In this document: one piece after another, positions 1 to 5,732 of the stretch
How positions within the stretch are numbered: position 1 is the stretch's first letter
Layout of the letters: the number at the start of each line of letters is the position of its first letter
DNA from: CBDUBU01 sp965365465
GTDB taxonomy: Bacteria > Bacteroidota > Rhodothermia > Rhodothermales > DASSAV01
Length of the DNA stretch: 9,339 bases
Reading direction: 5' to 3'
Assembly: GCA_965365465.1 (NCBI GenBank)
Contig: CBDUBU010000151.1
Coordinates: 1-9,339 of the forward strand
The notes under the pieces: generated by a model
Database searches by the model: none
Told to the model about the DNA's origin: nothing
Seen by the model: the letters and a program-made list of their open reading frames with translations, nothing else
Position numbers and translations under genes: made by a program

Positions 1-107
1 GTCGTCATGTTCGGCAATCCCTGCTGCGCCGCCAGGCGGAAGGCAGCCTCCAAGATAGCGCTGCGGCGGTTTGTAGAAGTACGGGAGCCGACTCTGACGG
101 TGAGCAT
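1..107 (-). CDS. TetR-family transcriptional regulator, N-terminus (partial, runs off the left edge)
   Basis: Reading the minus strand from an ATG at 107 gives 35 complete codons with no stop before the window edge. Residues 14-35 fit the start of a TetR DNA-binding domain: an Arg-rich lead-in, then ILEAAFRLAAQQG (18-30), then a Met-Thr-Thr-like turn where the helix-turn-helix begins. Family knowledge: TetR proteins are dimeric one-component repressors that bind palindromes, often their own promoter, and release DNA when a small ligand binds the C-terminal domain, which lies outside this window. An in-frame stop at 135-137 limits how far upstream the start could be, and 107 is the only ATG after it. 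No Shine-Dalgarno is visible. The upstream promoter and 18-20 bp palindrome fit autoregulation. Its other targets cannot be told from here. Confidence 0.82.
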   Translation of the reverse strand, partial: MLTVRVGSRTSTNRRSAILEAAFRLAAQQGLPNMT

Positions 108-136
108 GGTAATATCTGGAAAGATCAGGAAATTTT

Positions 137-156
137 ATGAGTGAGCGCTCACTCAT
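137..156. promoter_or_regulatory. Perfect 20-bp palindrome, probable TetR operator
   Basis: The sequence ATGAGTGAGC followed by its exact reverse complement GCTCACTCAT forms a gapless 20-bp palindrome. The core TGAGTGAGCGCTCACTCA has the size and symmetry of operators used by TetR-family repressors. It lies 30-49 bp upstream of the tetR-like start codon and begins about 6 bp past the likely -10 element, so bound repressor would cover the transcription start. The match to this particular regulator is inferred from position. Confidence 0.78.
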
Positions 157-162
157 TTCCGT

Positions 163-191
163 AAGATAGAACTAAACAGGGATGCCGTCAA
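163..191 (-). promoter_or_regulatory. Sigma70-like promoter for the TetR-family gene
   Basis: On the minus strand TTGACG (191-186) is followed after exactly 17 bp by TATCTT (168-163). That is 5 of 6 and 4 of 6 matches to the -35 and -10 consensus. The predicted start, near 156, falls at the edge of the 20-bp palindrome. Caution: Bacteroidota primary sigma factors usually prefer a different consensus, so the E. coli-type match carries less weight in this lineage. Confidence 0.5.
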
Positions 192-328
192 GCAGTTCAT
201 CCTTAAAAAATTTAACGTCTTACTATCTTGGGTGATTGATAAGCCAACTGGCAAGCAGTCTGCAAGGCGCGAGTGGCTGGCGCGTGCCGGACGATACTGG
301 AAGTAGTTTCTTAATTAAGCTTCCCCCC

Positions 329-1078
329 TCACCGGAAGCGCACCATTCGGATCGTTCTGCGTACGTCGCCTGCGACGAGGTGGCAGAAATAGATGCCGGG
401 GGCAGCTTCTGTGGCAGCGTCGGTCAGCCCATCCCACACGAGCATGAAGCTGCCTGGAAAGCGTGCTTCGTCTACCAGTAACCGGACGCGCCGGCCCACG
501 GCATCGTAGACAGCCAGCTTTACCGCAAGGCCGTTCGTGCGATTCTCGGGAATCTCATAGGTGATGGTCGTTGACGCGCCGAATGGATTGGGGTAGCTCT
601 GCAACAGCCCAAATTGCGCCGGCAGGTCCTGAAGTCCGGTGATGGCATAGGCCACCTTTTGACCGGGCAAGAGCAGGTCGCCAATGATGATCTCCGCCGT
701 ACTTCCTTCGGGTCCCTGCGACGAGAGTTCGATGACATTTCCGTCGCCGGGATGGAGGTAGGCGGCGATGTTGAGGGTGATTTCGCCGTACTGAGGAATC
801 AAGAAGGCATTGGCGCTCCGGCGCACCTCGACCGGATCGGTGACCAGCTTGAAACGGCGCCCGTTGAGGTTAGCTAGGATGCGCGTCAATCCCTGATTCT
901 CAATGTAGAAAAGCGTATCGATGTCTATGAGATCCAGCGGCTCGTCGTGGATCCCCAGAACAGCGCGAGGGGCGCGAATGTCGGGGGCTGACCCTGTGAA
1001 GGTCGTCTGCGCCCGGCAGGGCCGTATACACAGCGCCGCGCAGAGAAGCAGGAGCACGCACAGAAATCGATGCAGCAT
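329..1078 (-). CDS. Small secreted protein with T9SS type A C-terminal sorting domain
   Basis: This 249-residue protein has a signal peptide at about 1-24 (Met-Leu-His-Arg, then a Leu/Cys-rich core ending CRA before Gln). A middle region of about 25-155 is not one I recognise and looks beta-rich. Residues 158-249 are a typical type IX secretion sorting domain: LLQSYPNPFGAST opens it, a VKLAVYDAVGRRV strand follows at 186-198, then GIYFCHL near 228-234 and a basic end, MVRFR. In this family the domain directs export across the outer membrane and is usually cleaved, with attachment to surface lipopolysaccharide. The gene lies 95 bp after the DUF4249 gene on the same strand, with no clear terminator or Shine-Dalgarno between, so it may be the third gene of that operon. 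The sorting domain is sure; the function of the mature part of about 130 residues is unknown. Confidence 0.85.
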   Translation of the reverse strand: MLHRFLCVLLLLCAALCIRPCRAQTTFTGSAPDIRAPRAVLGIHDEPLDLIDIDTLFYIENQGLTRILANLNGRRFKLVTDPVEVRRSANAFLIPQYGEITLNIAAYLHPGDGNVIELSSQGPEGSTAEIIIGDLLLPGQKVAYAITGLQDLPAQFGLLQSYPNPFGASTTITYEIPENRTNGLAVKLAVYDAVGRRVRLLVDEARFPGSFMLVWDGLTDAATEAAPGIYFCHLVAGDVRRTIRMVRFR

Positions 1079-1173
1079 CGCGGGCAGGTTATGAAAAGGC
1101 CGGGATCTCGCTGAACGGCTTGAACGCGGTGGACCGAAGCATCGTTTTCAGACCGTTCCGAGAAAGATACATA

Positions 1174-2244
1174 CTACTTTCCAGAACGCAGCGGCTTTTC
1201 ATTGCCGGAGGCGGCTGCCGTATCCGCAGGCGCGGAACACAGCGGAAGCGGGAATCCGAGGCGGTCGCAGAGGTATTCCATAGCCGGTTGCGCTACGGCT
1301 GTGCTGCTGCCCTGCACCGGAAAGACGTAGGCGCGGTAGCTTGCGAACACCCCGAAGCCGCCGGCCATGTTGGAGTAGATCCGGAGCGGCTCGGAAAACG
1401 GATTATTGCCCGCGACGGCCTGCTCAACGGTCGTTTTCCAGTACTTGTAAAAACTCTCCGACACCGAAAGCAGAACGACGGCGAAACCCCTGCGCGTGAC
1501 GACCTGCGCCGCCTCGTCCGGCAGATCGTACTGGAGGTCGAAATCGATCGTGTAGGTCTGCCCGTCGAAGGTTTCGTCTGTGAAAAGCGCCTCCACATAC
1601 CGGGTTTTCCCGGTGTTTAGGAAGTCGAGTGGGTTGTCGCCCAGGGCGAGGTCGTCGCTTTCGAAGCCGAACAGTGAGGGCGGCAGAGCGCGGACGGTTC
1701 CGGCCTGCCGGTCTTCCTGCCAGCGCACATGCACGACAAACAGGCTGTAATAGTTCGTGATGCCGCCGGGGTCGTCCAGCGTCAGCGCGACGTGAGAAAC
1801 GCGGCGGCGTGCGTCCGCGCCGTCGCCGCGCGCTTCGCTGGTTTCTGCAAAGCGCGGTGCAGGATGTGCAGGCGGCAGGGCAGACCGCCCCTCGACAGGC
1901 GCATAGCCGGGGACCGCCACACGCAGGGTGTACGTCTTACCCGGCGCCGGAAGCGGGCTGGTCGACGCATAGGTTCCGGTGTCCGTCCGGACAAGACGGA
2001 CGAGCCGCTGCCCCTCCTCCCAGACTTCTACAATCGCATCTTCCATGAAGCCGGGATCTGCGGCATCGCCGTACCCCACGGTGTGCGAGACACGCGCCGC
2101 CCAGGGGCCTGCCGGGGAAAAGAAGCCCTGTGCAACGAGGCGCGGTTCTTCGGGAGGCAGCGGCACATCGACCATGCTCTCGCACGAACCCGACGCAAGG
2201 GCTGCCAGGTAAATCAGGAAGATGAAGCAGCGCGGCACCCGCAT
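1174..2244 (-). CDS. DUF4249 outer-membrane lipoprotein, partner of the adjacent TBDR
   Basis: The 356-residue product starts with a hydrophobic signal (6-20) and a Cys at 21 (ASGSCE), a loose Bacteroidota-type lipobox, so a lipoprotein is likely. The lipobox lacks the usual Leu at -3. The body fits DUF4249: an early beta-domain with GTYASTSPLPAPGKTYTLRV at 90-109, a YYSLFVVHVRW strand at 165-175, and the family-typical C-terminal stretch from NNPFSEP (280) through IYSNMAGGFGVFASY (289-303). A tail with two cysteines (326, 336) follows. DUF4249 genes sit next to TBDRs across Bacteroidota, but the molecular role is not established; a SusD-like surface lid or substrate-binding role is inference. 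The start codon lies 8 bp after the receptor's stop, and a GAGGG ribosome site overlaps that stop, implying coupled translation. Confidence 0.87.
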   Translation of the reverse strand: MRVPRCFIFLIYLAALASGSCESMVDVPLPPEEPRLVAQGFFSPAGPWAARVSHTVGYGDAADPGFMEDAIVEVWEEGQRLVRLVRTDTGTYASTSPLPAPGKTYTLRVAVPGYAPVEGRSALPPAHPAPRFAETSEARGDGADARRRVSHVALTLDDPGGITNYYSLFVVHVRWQEDRQAGTVRALPPSLFGFESDDLALGDNPLDFLNTGKTRYVEALFTDETFDGQTYTIDFDLQYDLPDEAAQVVTRRGFAVVLLSVSESFYKYWKTTVEQAVAGNNPFSEPLRIYSNMAGGFGVFASYRAYVFPVQGSSTAVAQPAMEYLCDRLGFPLPLCSAPADTAAASGNEKPLRSGK

Positions 2245-2249
2245 GGAAG

Positions 2250-2254
2250 CCCTC
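2250..2254 (-). promoter_or_regulatory. Ribosome binding site of the DUF4249 gene, overlapping the receptor stop codon
   Basis: On the minus strand GAGGG sits 5 nt before the ATG at 2244. Its first two bases belong to the TGA stop of the upstream receptor gene (2255-2253). This supports the chosen start and suggests that ribosomes ending the receptor restart on the lipoprotein. Confidence 0.55.
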
Positions 2255-4676
2255 AGAAGTTGAAACGATAGGAAACGAACGGCAGCACGGGAAACAGGCT
2301 TGCCTGACGGTAAACGCGCCGTCCTTCTGCATTGCGTGTAGCGAAAAGGTAAAACGGGTTATGCCGGTTATAGACGTTATAAGCCCCCACTGACAGGGTG
2401 CTCTCTCCCGCAGACAACAGGAAGGCTTTCCCGAAATGCCAGTTGAGCGCGAGATCCAGCCTGTGGAATGGCGCCATGCGATAGCCGCCGCGCGGGCTGT
2501 AGTCGTAAAGCTGCGGCAGCGCCTGCCCTCCCTGCGCCAGCGACGACAGATCCAGCGGCAGGGCATTGAGCAGGCGGGTCGTGGCTAGCGTGACGGCCTG
2601 CCCCGTGCCATACACCCAGGTCAGCCCTGCATCGAGCCGTCGGCTGAGGCGGTGCGACACTACCAGCGAGACATCGTGGCGACGGTCGTAGCGGTAGGGA
2701 AATGACGCTCCGTCGTTGAGGGCATCGAAACGCCGCTGTGTCCGGGAAAGTGTGTAGCCGATCCAGCCGGTCGTGCGTCCCCTTTTGTTGCGCAGAAAGA
2801 CTTCGGCTCCGTACGACCATCCGGGCCCGCGTTCCACCAGATCCTGCCAGTCCCGGCCCGGCTCGGCAAAGCCTGCGCCCGGTTTGTACTCGATGAGGCG
2901 GCGCAGGTCTTTGTAATAGCCTTCGAGGCTCAGTTCCCAGGCCCCGGCTGCATACCCCGTCCCGATCGCCGCCTGCCAGGACTGTTGCGGTCGGATGCGG
3001 TCGGTGGCGGCTACCCACAGGTCGGTGGGCAGGTTGATCCCAGTGTTGGTGAGCAAGTGCAGATATTGCTGCATCAGGCTGAAGGATGCCTTGACTGACC
3101 AGTCGGGCCGCAACAGGCAACGGACTGACAGGCGTGGCTGGAGCGAAGCGTAGGTTCGGCCTCTGACATACATCCCCGAAAGGTGCAACCCTGCGTTGGC
3201 TTTGATTCGCGGGCTGAGGGCCGCGTCGTCTTCGGCGTAGACGAAGCCCTCAAGCCCTGAAAACGGATAGTTCGTCGGCGTCAGGCTGGTATCGATGACC
3301 CCGGCATCGACAACCTTCACAGCGCCCGCGCCCGGGTTGAAGGAGTGCCGCGTCAGACCCGCGCCGAAGCGGAAGTCATGCGCAGCACGAGGCCGGTAGC
3401 TGAAATCGACGCGCCCGCCGCCGTCCCGGATGCCGGATACGTACCGGGCCTCGGCAAAGGCTTGCACCGGCGGCGTGCGCTCTTCCGCCTGCGTGAGCCG
3501 GGTGCGGATGTCGAAGTCGTACCGGCTGTAGATCAGGCGGGTGTCGGCAAGAAAAGTGTTGGAAAACAGATAGCGCCACCGTAAAACGGCAGCGGCGTTT
3601 CCCCAGCCGGAAGCAGCTTCGCTCCGATCCCGGTACACGAAGCCCCCGGTTTCTGCGGTGTTCTCATGGGTCGTCCCATACCCGTCGCGGCCCCGGTACA
3701 GGCTCAGCGAGAAGCGCCCCCGCCGGAGCGAGGTGTAGTCCAGCCGGGCGTTCATATCGTAGAAATAAGCGGTGAGGCTCTGTCCGGTCGGCAGGCTGCT
3801 GTTGAGAAAAGGCTGCGCCAGCACGTCGATGTACGTCCGCCGGGCCGACAGAACGAAAGAGGCGCGGTCTCTGAGCAGCGGCCCCTGTGCGGTGAGCGAC
3901 GAGAACACCAGTCCCAGCGTGCCGTCTGCTGCATAACGGTCGCGGTAACCCTCCTTCATGCGCAGGTCCACCACAGAAGAGAGCCGCCCGCCGTAGCGGG
4001 CCGGAAATCCGCCCTTGACGAGTTTTACGTCATCGAGCGCGTCGGCGTTGAAGACGGAGAGAAAGCCGAACACGTGGCTCACGTTGTAGATCGGAGCGCC
4101 GTCGAGCAAGATCAGGTTCTGATCCGGCCCACCGCCCCGCACGTACAGGTTCGTCGATCCTTCCGTGCCGGATTGCACGCCTGGCAGCAACTGGATCGTT
4201 TTAATCACATCCACTTCTCCCAGAAAGGCCGGCAACTTCTCGATTTCCTCCACCGGAAGTGTAATGGCGCTCATCCGGGTCGAGGTTGCGGCATTTTCTT
4301 CGCGTTCGGCCATAACCTCCACCTCGCCGAGGCTGGCATTGGACGGCATGAGGGCAAGGGCGAGCGTGGTATCGCGAGCGAGGTACAGCCGCAGCGTGCG
4401 CGGCTCATATCCCACAAACGATACATCGAGCGCGACCGATCCGGCGGGCAGCCTGAGGCTGATAAACCCTTCGCTATCGGCGACCGCGCCCTTGTTGAGC
4501 GTACGGACATACACGGCGGCGCCGGCAAGCCGCTCGTTGCTCACGCGGTCGGTTACGAAACCGCTCAAGGTGTAGCGCGCATCCTGAGCGCAAACTTCCG
4601 GCCCGGCAAGCATGACGAAGAGCACTCCGAACGCTGCGACAGTAGCCGATAAAGGAGGAGGAGGGTGCTGCCGCAT
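2253..4676 (-). CDS. TonB-dependent receptor of the DUF4249-associated type
   Basis: From the chosen start this is 807 residues. A signal peptide covers about 1-30 (core ATVAAFGVLFVMLAG, ending VCA before Gln). A carboxypeptidase-regulatory-like beta domain (36-117) contains the GAVADSEGFISLRLPAG turn and VSFVGYE. The plug (about 138-240) has IKTIQLLPGVQSGTEGSTN, LYVRGGGPDQNLILLDG, and GGFPARYGGRLSSVVDLRMK. The barrel runs to the C-terminus and ends FVSYRFNF with the terminal aromatic expected for BAM-dependent insertion. Such receptors import a ligand using TonB-ExbBD energy; the substrate cannot be read from sequence. An in-frame ATG 35 codons upstream (4781) adds a segment unlike a signal peptide, so 4676 is preferred, although no Shine-Dalgarno is visible there. 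It is the first gene of the leftward operon. Confidence 0.92.
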   Translation of the reverse strand: MRQHPPPPLSATVAAFGVLFVMLAGPEVCAQDARYTLSGFVTDRVSNERLAGAAVYVRTLNKGAVADSEGFISLRLPAGSVALDVSFVGYEPRTLRLYLARDTTLALALMPSNASLGEVEVMAEREENAATSTRMSAITLPVEEIEKLPAFLGEVDVIKTIQLLPGVQSGTEGSTNLYVRGGGPDQNLILLDGAPIYNVSHVFGFLSVFNADALDDVKLVKGGFPARYGGRLSSVVDLRMKEGYRDRYAADGTLGLVFSSLTAQGPLLRDRASFVLSARRTYIDVLAQPFLNSSLPTGQSLTAYFYDMNARLDYTSLRRGRFSLSLYRGRDGYGTTHENTAETGGFVYRDRSEAASGWGNAAAVLRWRYLFSNTFLADTRLIYSRYDFDIRTRLTQAEERTPPVQAFAEARYVSGIRDGGGRVDFSYRPRAAHDFRFGAGLTRHSFNPGAGAVKVVDAGVIDTSLTPTNYPFSGLEGFVYAEDDAALSPRIKANAGLHLSGMYVRGRTYASLQPRLSVRCLLRPDWSVKASFSLMQQYLHLLTNTGINLPTDLWVAATDRIRPQQSWQAAIGTGYAAGAWELSLEGYYKDLRRLIEYKPGAGFAEPGRDWQDLVERGPGWSYGAEVFLRNKRGRTTGWIGYTLSRTQRRFDALNDGASFPYRYDRRHDVSLVVSHRLSRRLDAGLTWVYGTGQAVTLATTRLLNALPLDLSSLAQGGQALPQLYDYSPRGGYRMAPFHRLDLALNWHFGKAFLLSAGESTLSVGAYNVYNRHNPFYLFATRNAEGRRVYRQASLFPVLPFVSYRFNF

Positions 4677-4926
4677 ACGGTCGGTGCGTGACGGATCATG
4701 GAAAAGAAACAGCCAGGCTCCTGCCATGCATGGCTTCGTTTCTGCCTGAGTACTCCTTCTGATCCCTGAACGGAGCGCCATGCGTAAGGCCCGCTCTGCA
4801 ACTTTACAGTCCCGTTACAGCAATATTGACCCGATGAGCAACGATTGAGCATTTTTTGATCTGTTCTGTGAACTACGGTAATGCCTATGCTGATGCAGCA
4901 TTCGGACTTGGGGCGGCCCGATAATT
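4677..4926. other. Divergent intergenic region between the leftward receptor operon and the His-rich/TBDR unit
   Basis: The 250-bp spacer must hold promoters for both directions. It is more AT-rich around 4820-4880 than the flanking genes, with a T6 run at 4852-4857. I see no convincing paired -35/-10 or Bacteroidota -33/-7 elements on either strand. It contains a 15-bp inverted repeat (listed separately). An AAGGAG motif on the minus strand (4758-4753) has no start codon at a usable distance. Short open frames here look like chance. Confidence 0.6.
4887..4901. promoter_or_regulatory. Inverted repeat ATGCTG-ATG-CAGCAT, possible operator
   Basis: Two perfect 6-bp arms are separated by 3 bp, ending 25 bp before the His-rich start codon and 211 bp from the receptor start on the other side. 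The position suits a repressor site for the plus-strand unit. The arms are short, so chance remains possible, and I do not recognise it as a standard Zur or Fur box. Confidence 0.3.
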
Positions 4927-5565
4927 ATGTACGAAAAACATTCAGGACAGAGATGCCGAGGGGAGATGCCTTCCCTGCCGGCCCGTGTGCTCGCAGGAGC
5001 GGCGCTCGCAGCGTATCTGCTCGTCCTAGCCGGCTCGCCCATGGGAAACGGATGGAAGCTCATCGTTCATCTGGCAAAGTCCCACCACGGAACCCAGACC
5101 GCACACGCCCATCCGCCTGAACCGGATGCTACGCTCCCGCTGCAACCCGCGACGACCGGCCACCGTCACGAACCGGAGAGGCATCACGAACACGATCAGC
5201 ACGATGCCCGGCCTCACGAGAGCGCTCATTCTCACCCCATGGACCACGATCACGTCCACAGCCATGAGCCGAAACAGAATGACCACGCAGTTTCATCCGG
5301 TGACAACCATGCCGGGGACCACGACTCGCCTCCTGCTCGGAATGCTCCTCACGAGCACAGCGGCCAGGTCCATACGCATGAGCAACAGCAAGCGCCGCAG
5401 GATGTGTTGCTTGTGATCCTGACGCTCGACCAGCACTGCCTGTTTGCCAACCCCTCTTCACCAACTCCTCACCCCGCTCGGAACCCTGATTTCGTTTATC
5501 TCCCAGTTGCTCCCGTCCATATCACGCTTCCCACCGAGACCCCTCCTCCTCGCCGCGCCATCTGA
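4927..5565 (+). CDS. Membrane-anchored or secreted histidine-rich protein, putative metal binding
   Basis: This 212-residue product has a short basic N-terminus, then a hydrophobic segment at about 21-36 (VLAGAALAAYLLVLAG) that is a signal peptide or anchor. Residues 53-151 hold 24 histidines with many Asp and Glu, in HxH and HH patterns such as ESAHSHPMDHDHVHSHE (98-114). A short hydrophobic stretch with LDQHC follows (167-171), and the Pro-rich end is TPPPRRAI. Such regions bind Zn, Ni, Cu or Co in known metallochaperones, but the metal is not predictable here. The tail loosely recalls small metal-linked membrane proteins (DUF2946-like) that end in a Pro-Pro-Arg motif; this is a weak guess. 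The gene lies 167 bp upstream of a TBDR on the same strand. An alternative ATG at 4966 has a GGGGAG abutting it, too close to serve as a ribosome site, so the start is uncertain. Confidence 0.75.
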   Translation: MYEKHSGQRCRGEMPSLPARVLAGAALAAYLLVLAGSPMGNGWKLIVHLAKSHHGTQTAHAHPPEPDATLPLQPATTGHRHEPERHHEHDQHDARPHESAHSHPMDHDHVHSHEPKQNDHAVSSGDNHAGDHDSPPARNAPHEHSGQVHTHEQQQAPQDVLLVILTLDQHCLFANPSSPTPHPARNPDFVYLPVAPVHITLPTETPPPRRAI

Positions 5566-5732
5566 CGGCCTGTTGCCCGGCGCATCATTTCTGAACCATA
5601 ACCTCCCCCAACGGCGAAACGCCGCCACGGATGAGGTGCATAGGTAATATTTGCCCGCCGGCGACGGCCTGAATGAGCACGCAAACGCTTTCTCAGGTGC
5701 ATGAAGACATGAAATACAGAGGAGATTTAACG
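5566..5732 (+). other. Spacer between the His-rich gene and the second receptor
   Basis: There is no terminator with a T-run here. A small hairpin CGGCG-AAA-CGCCG lies at 5612-5624, and the 9-mer GACGGCCTG occurs at 5564-5572 and again at 5663-5671. I see no B12, TPP or other riboswitch signature. The two genes may be co-transcribed, but 167 bp leaves room for a separate promoter. Confidence 0.45.
5718..5726 (+). promoter_or_regulatory. Strong Shine-Dalgarno that fixes the start of the second receptor
   Basis: AGAGGAGAT contains GGAG at 5721-5724, 8 nt before the ATG at 5733. The earlier in-frame ATG at 5673 has no such site and would place 20 polar residues ahead of the signal peptide. Confidence 0.75.

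Noticed and set aside
163..229. AAGATAG/CTATCTT inverted repeat with a 53-bp gap
   Set aside because: The arms are only 7 bp and widely separated, and one arm is part of the likely -10 element.
236..481. Small plus-strand frame at the left
   Set aside because: Most of it is antisense to the T9SS sorting-domain gene; no ribosome site and no recognisable domain.
1120..2271. Two plus-strand open frames (1120-1620 and 1729-2271)
   Set aside because: They are antisense to the DUF4249 gene and have Arg-rich translations typical of shadow frames.
1937..2566. 209-codon minus-strand frame across the receptor/DUF4249 junction
   Set aside because: It is out of frame with both recognised proteins and its composition is rich in Arg and Cys with no motif.
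3666..4652. 328-codon open frame on the plus strand
   Set aside because: It is fully antisense to the first receptor, whose domains are unmistakable. Long antisense frames are common in GC-rich genes, and the translation shows no domain.
4781..4783. Upstream ATG as the start of the first receptor
   Set aside because: The extra 35 residues are polar and do not resemble a signal peptide; the signal peptide begins neatly at the ATG at 4676.
5564..5671. GACGGCCTG repeated at both ends of a 108-bp segment, considered as a small element's target duplication
   Set aside because: A 9-mer repeat in GC-rich DNA is plausible by chance, and the segment has no terminal inverted repeats.
5673..5675. Upstream ATG as the start of the second receptor
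   Set aside because: It has no Shine-Dalgarno, whereas the ATG at 5733 has a strong one and begins a standard signal peptide.
5566..5732. Possible cobalamin riboswitch ahead of the second receptor
   Set aside because: The region lacks a recognisable B12 box and the conserved core, and is short for that class.
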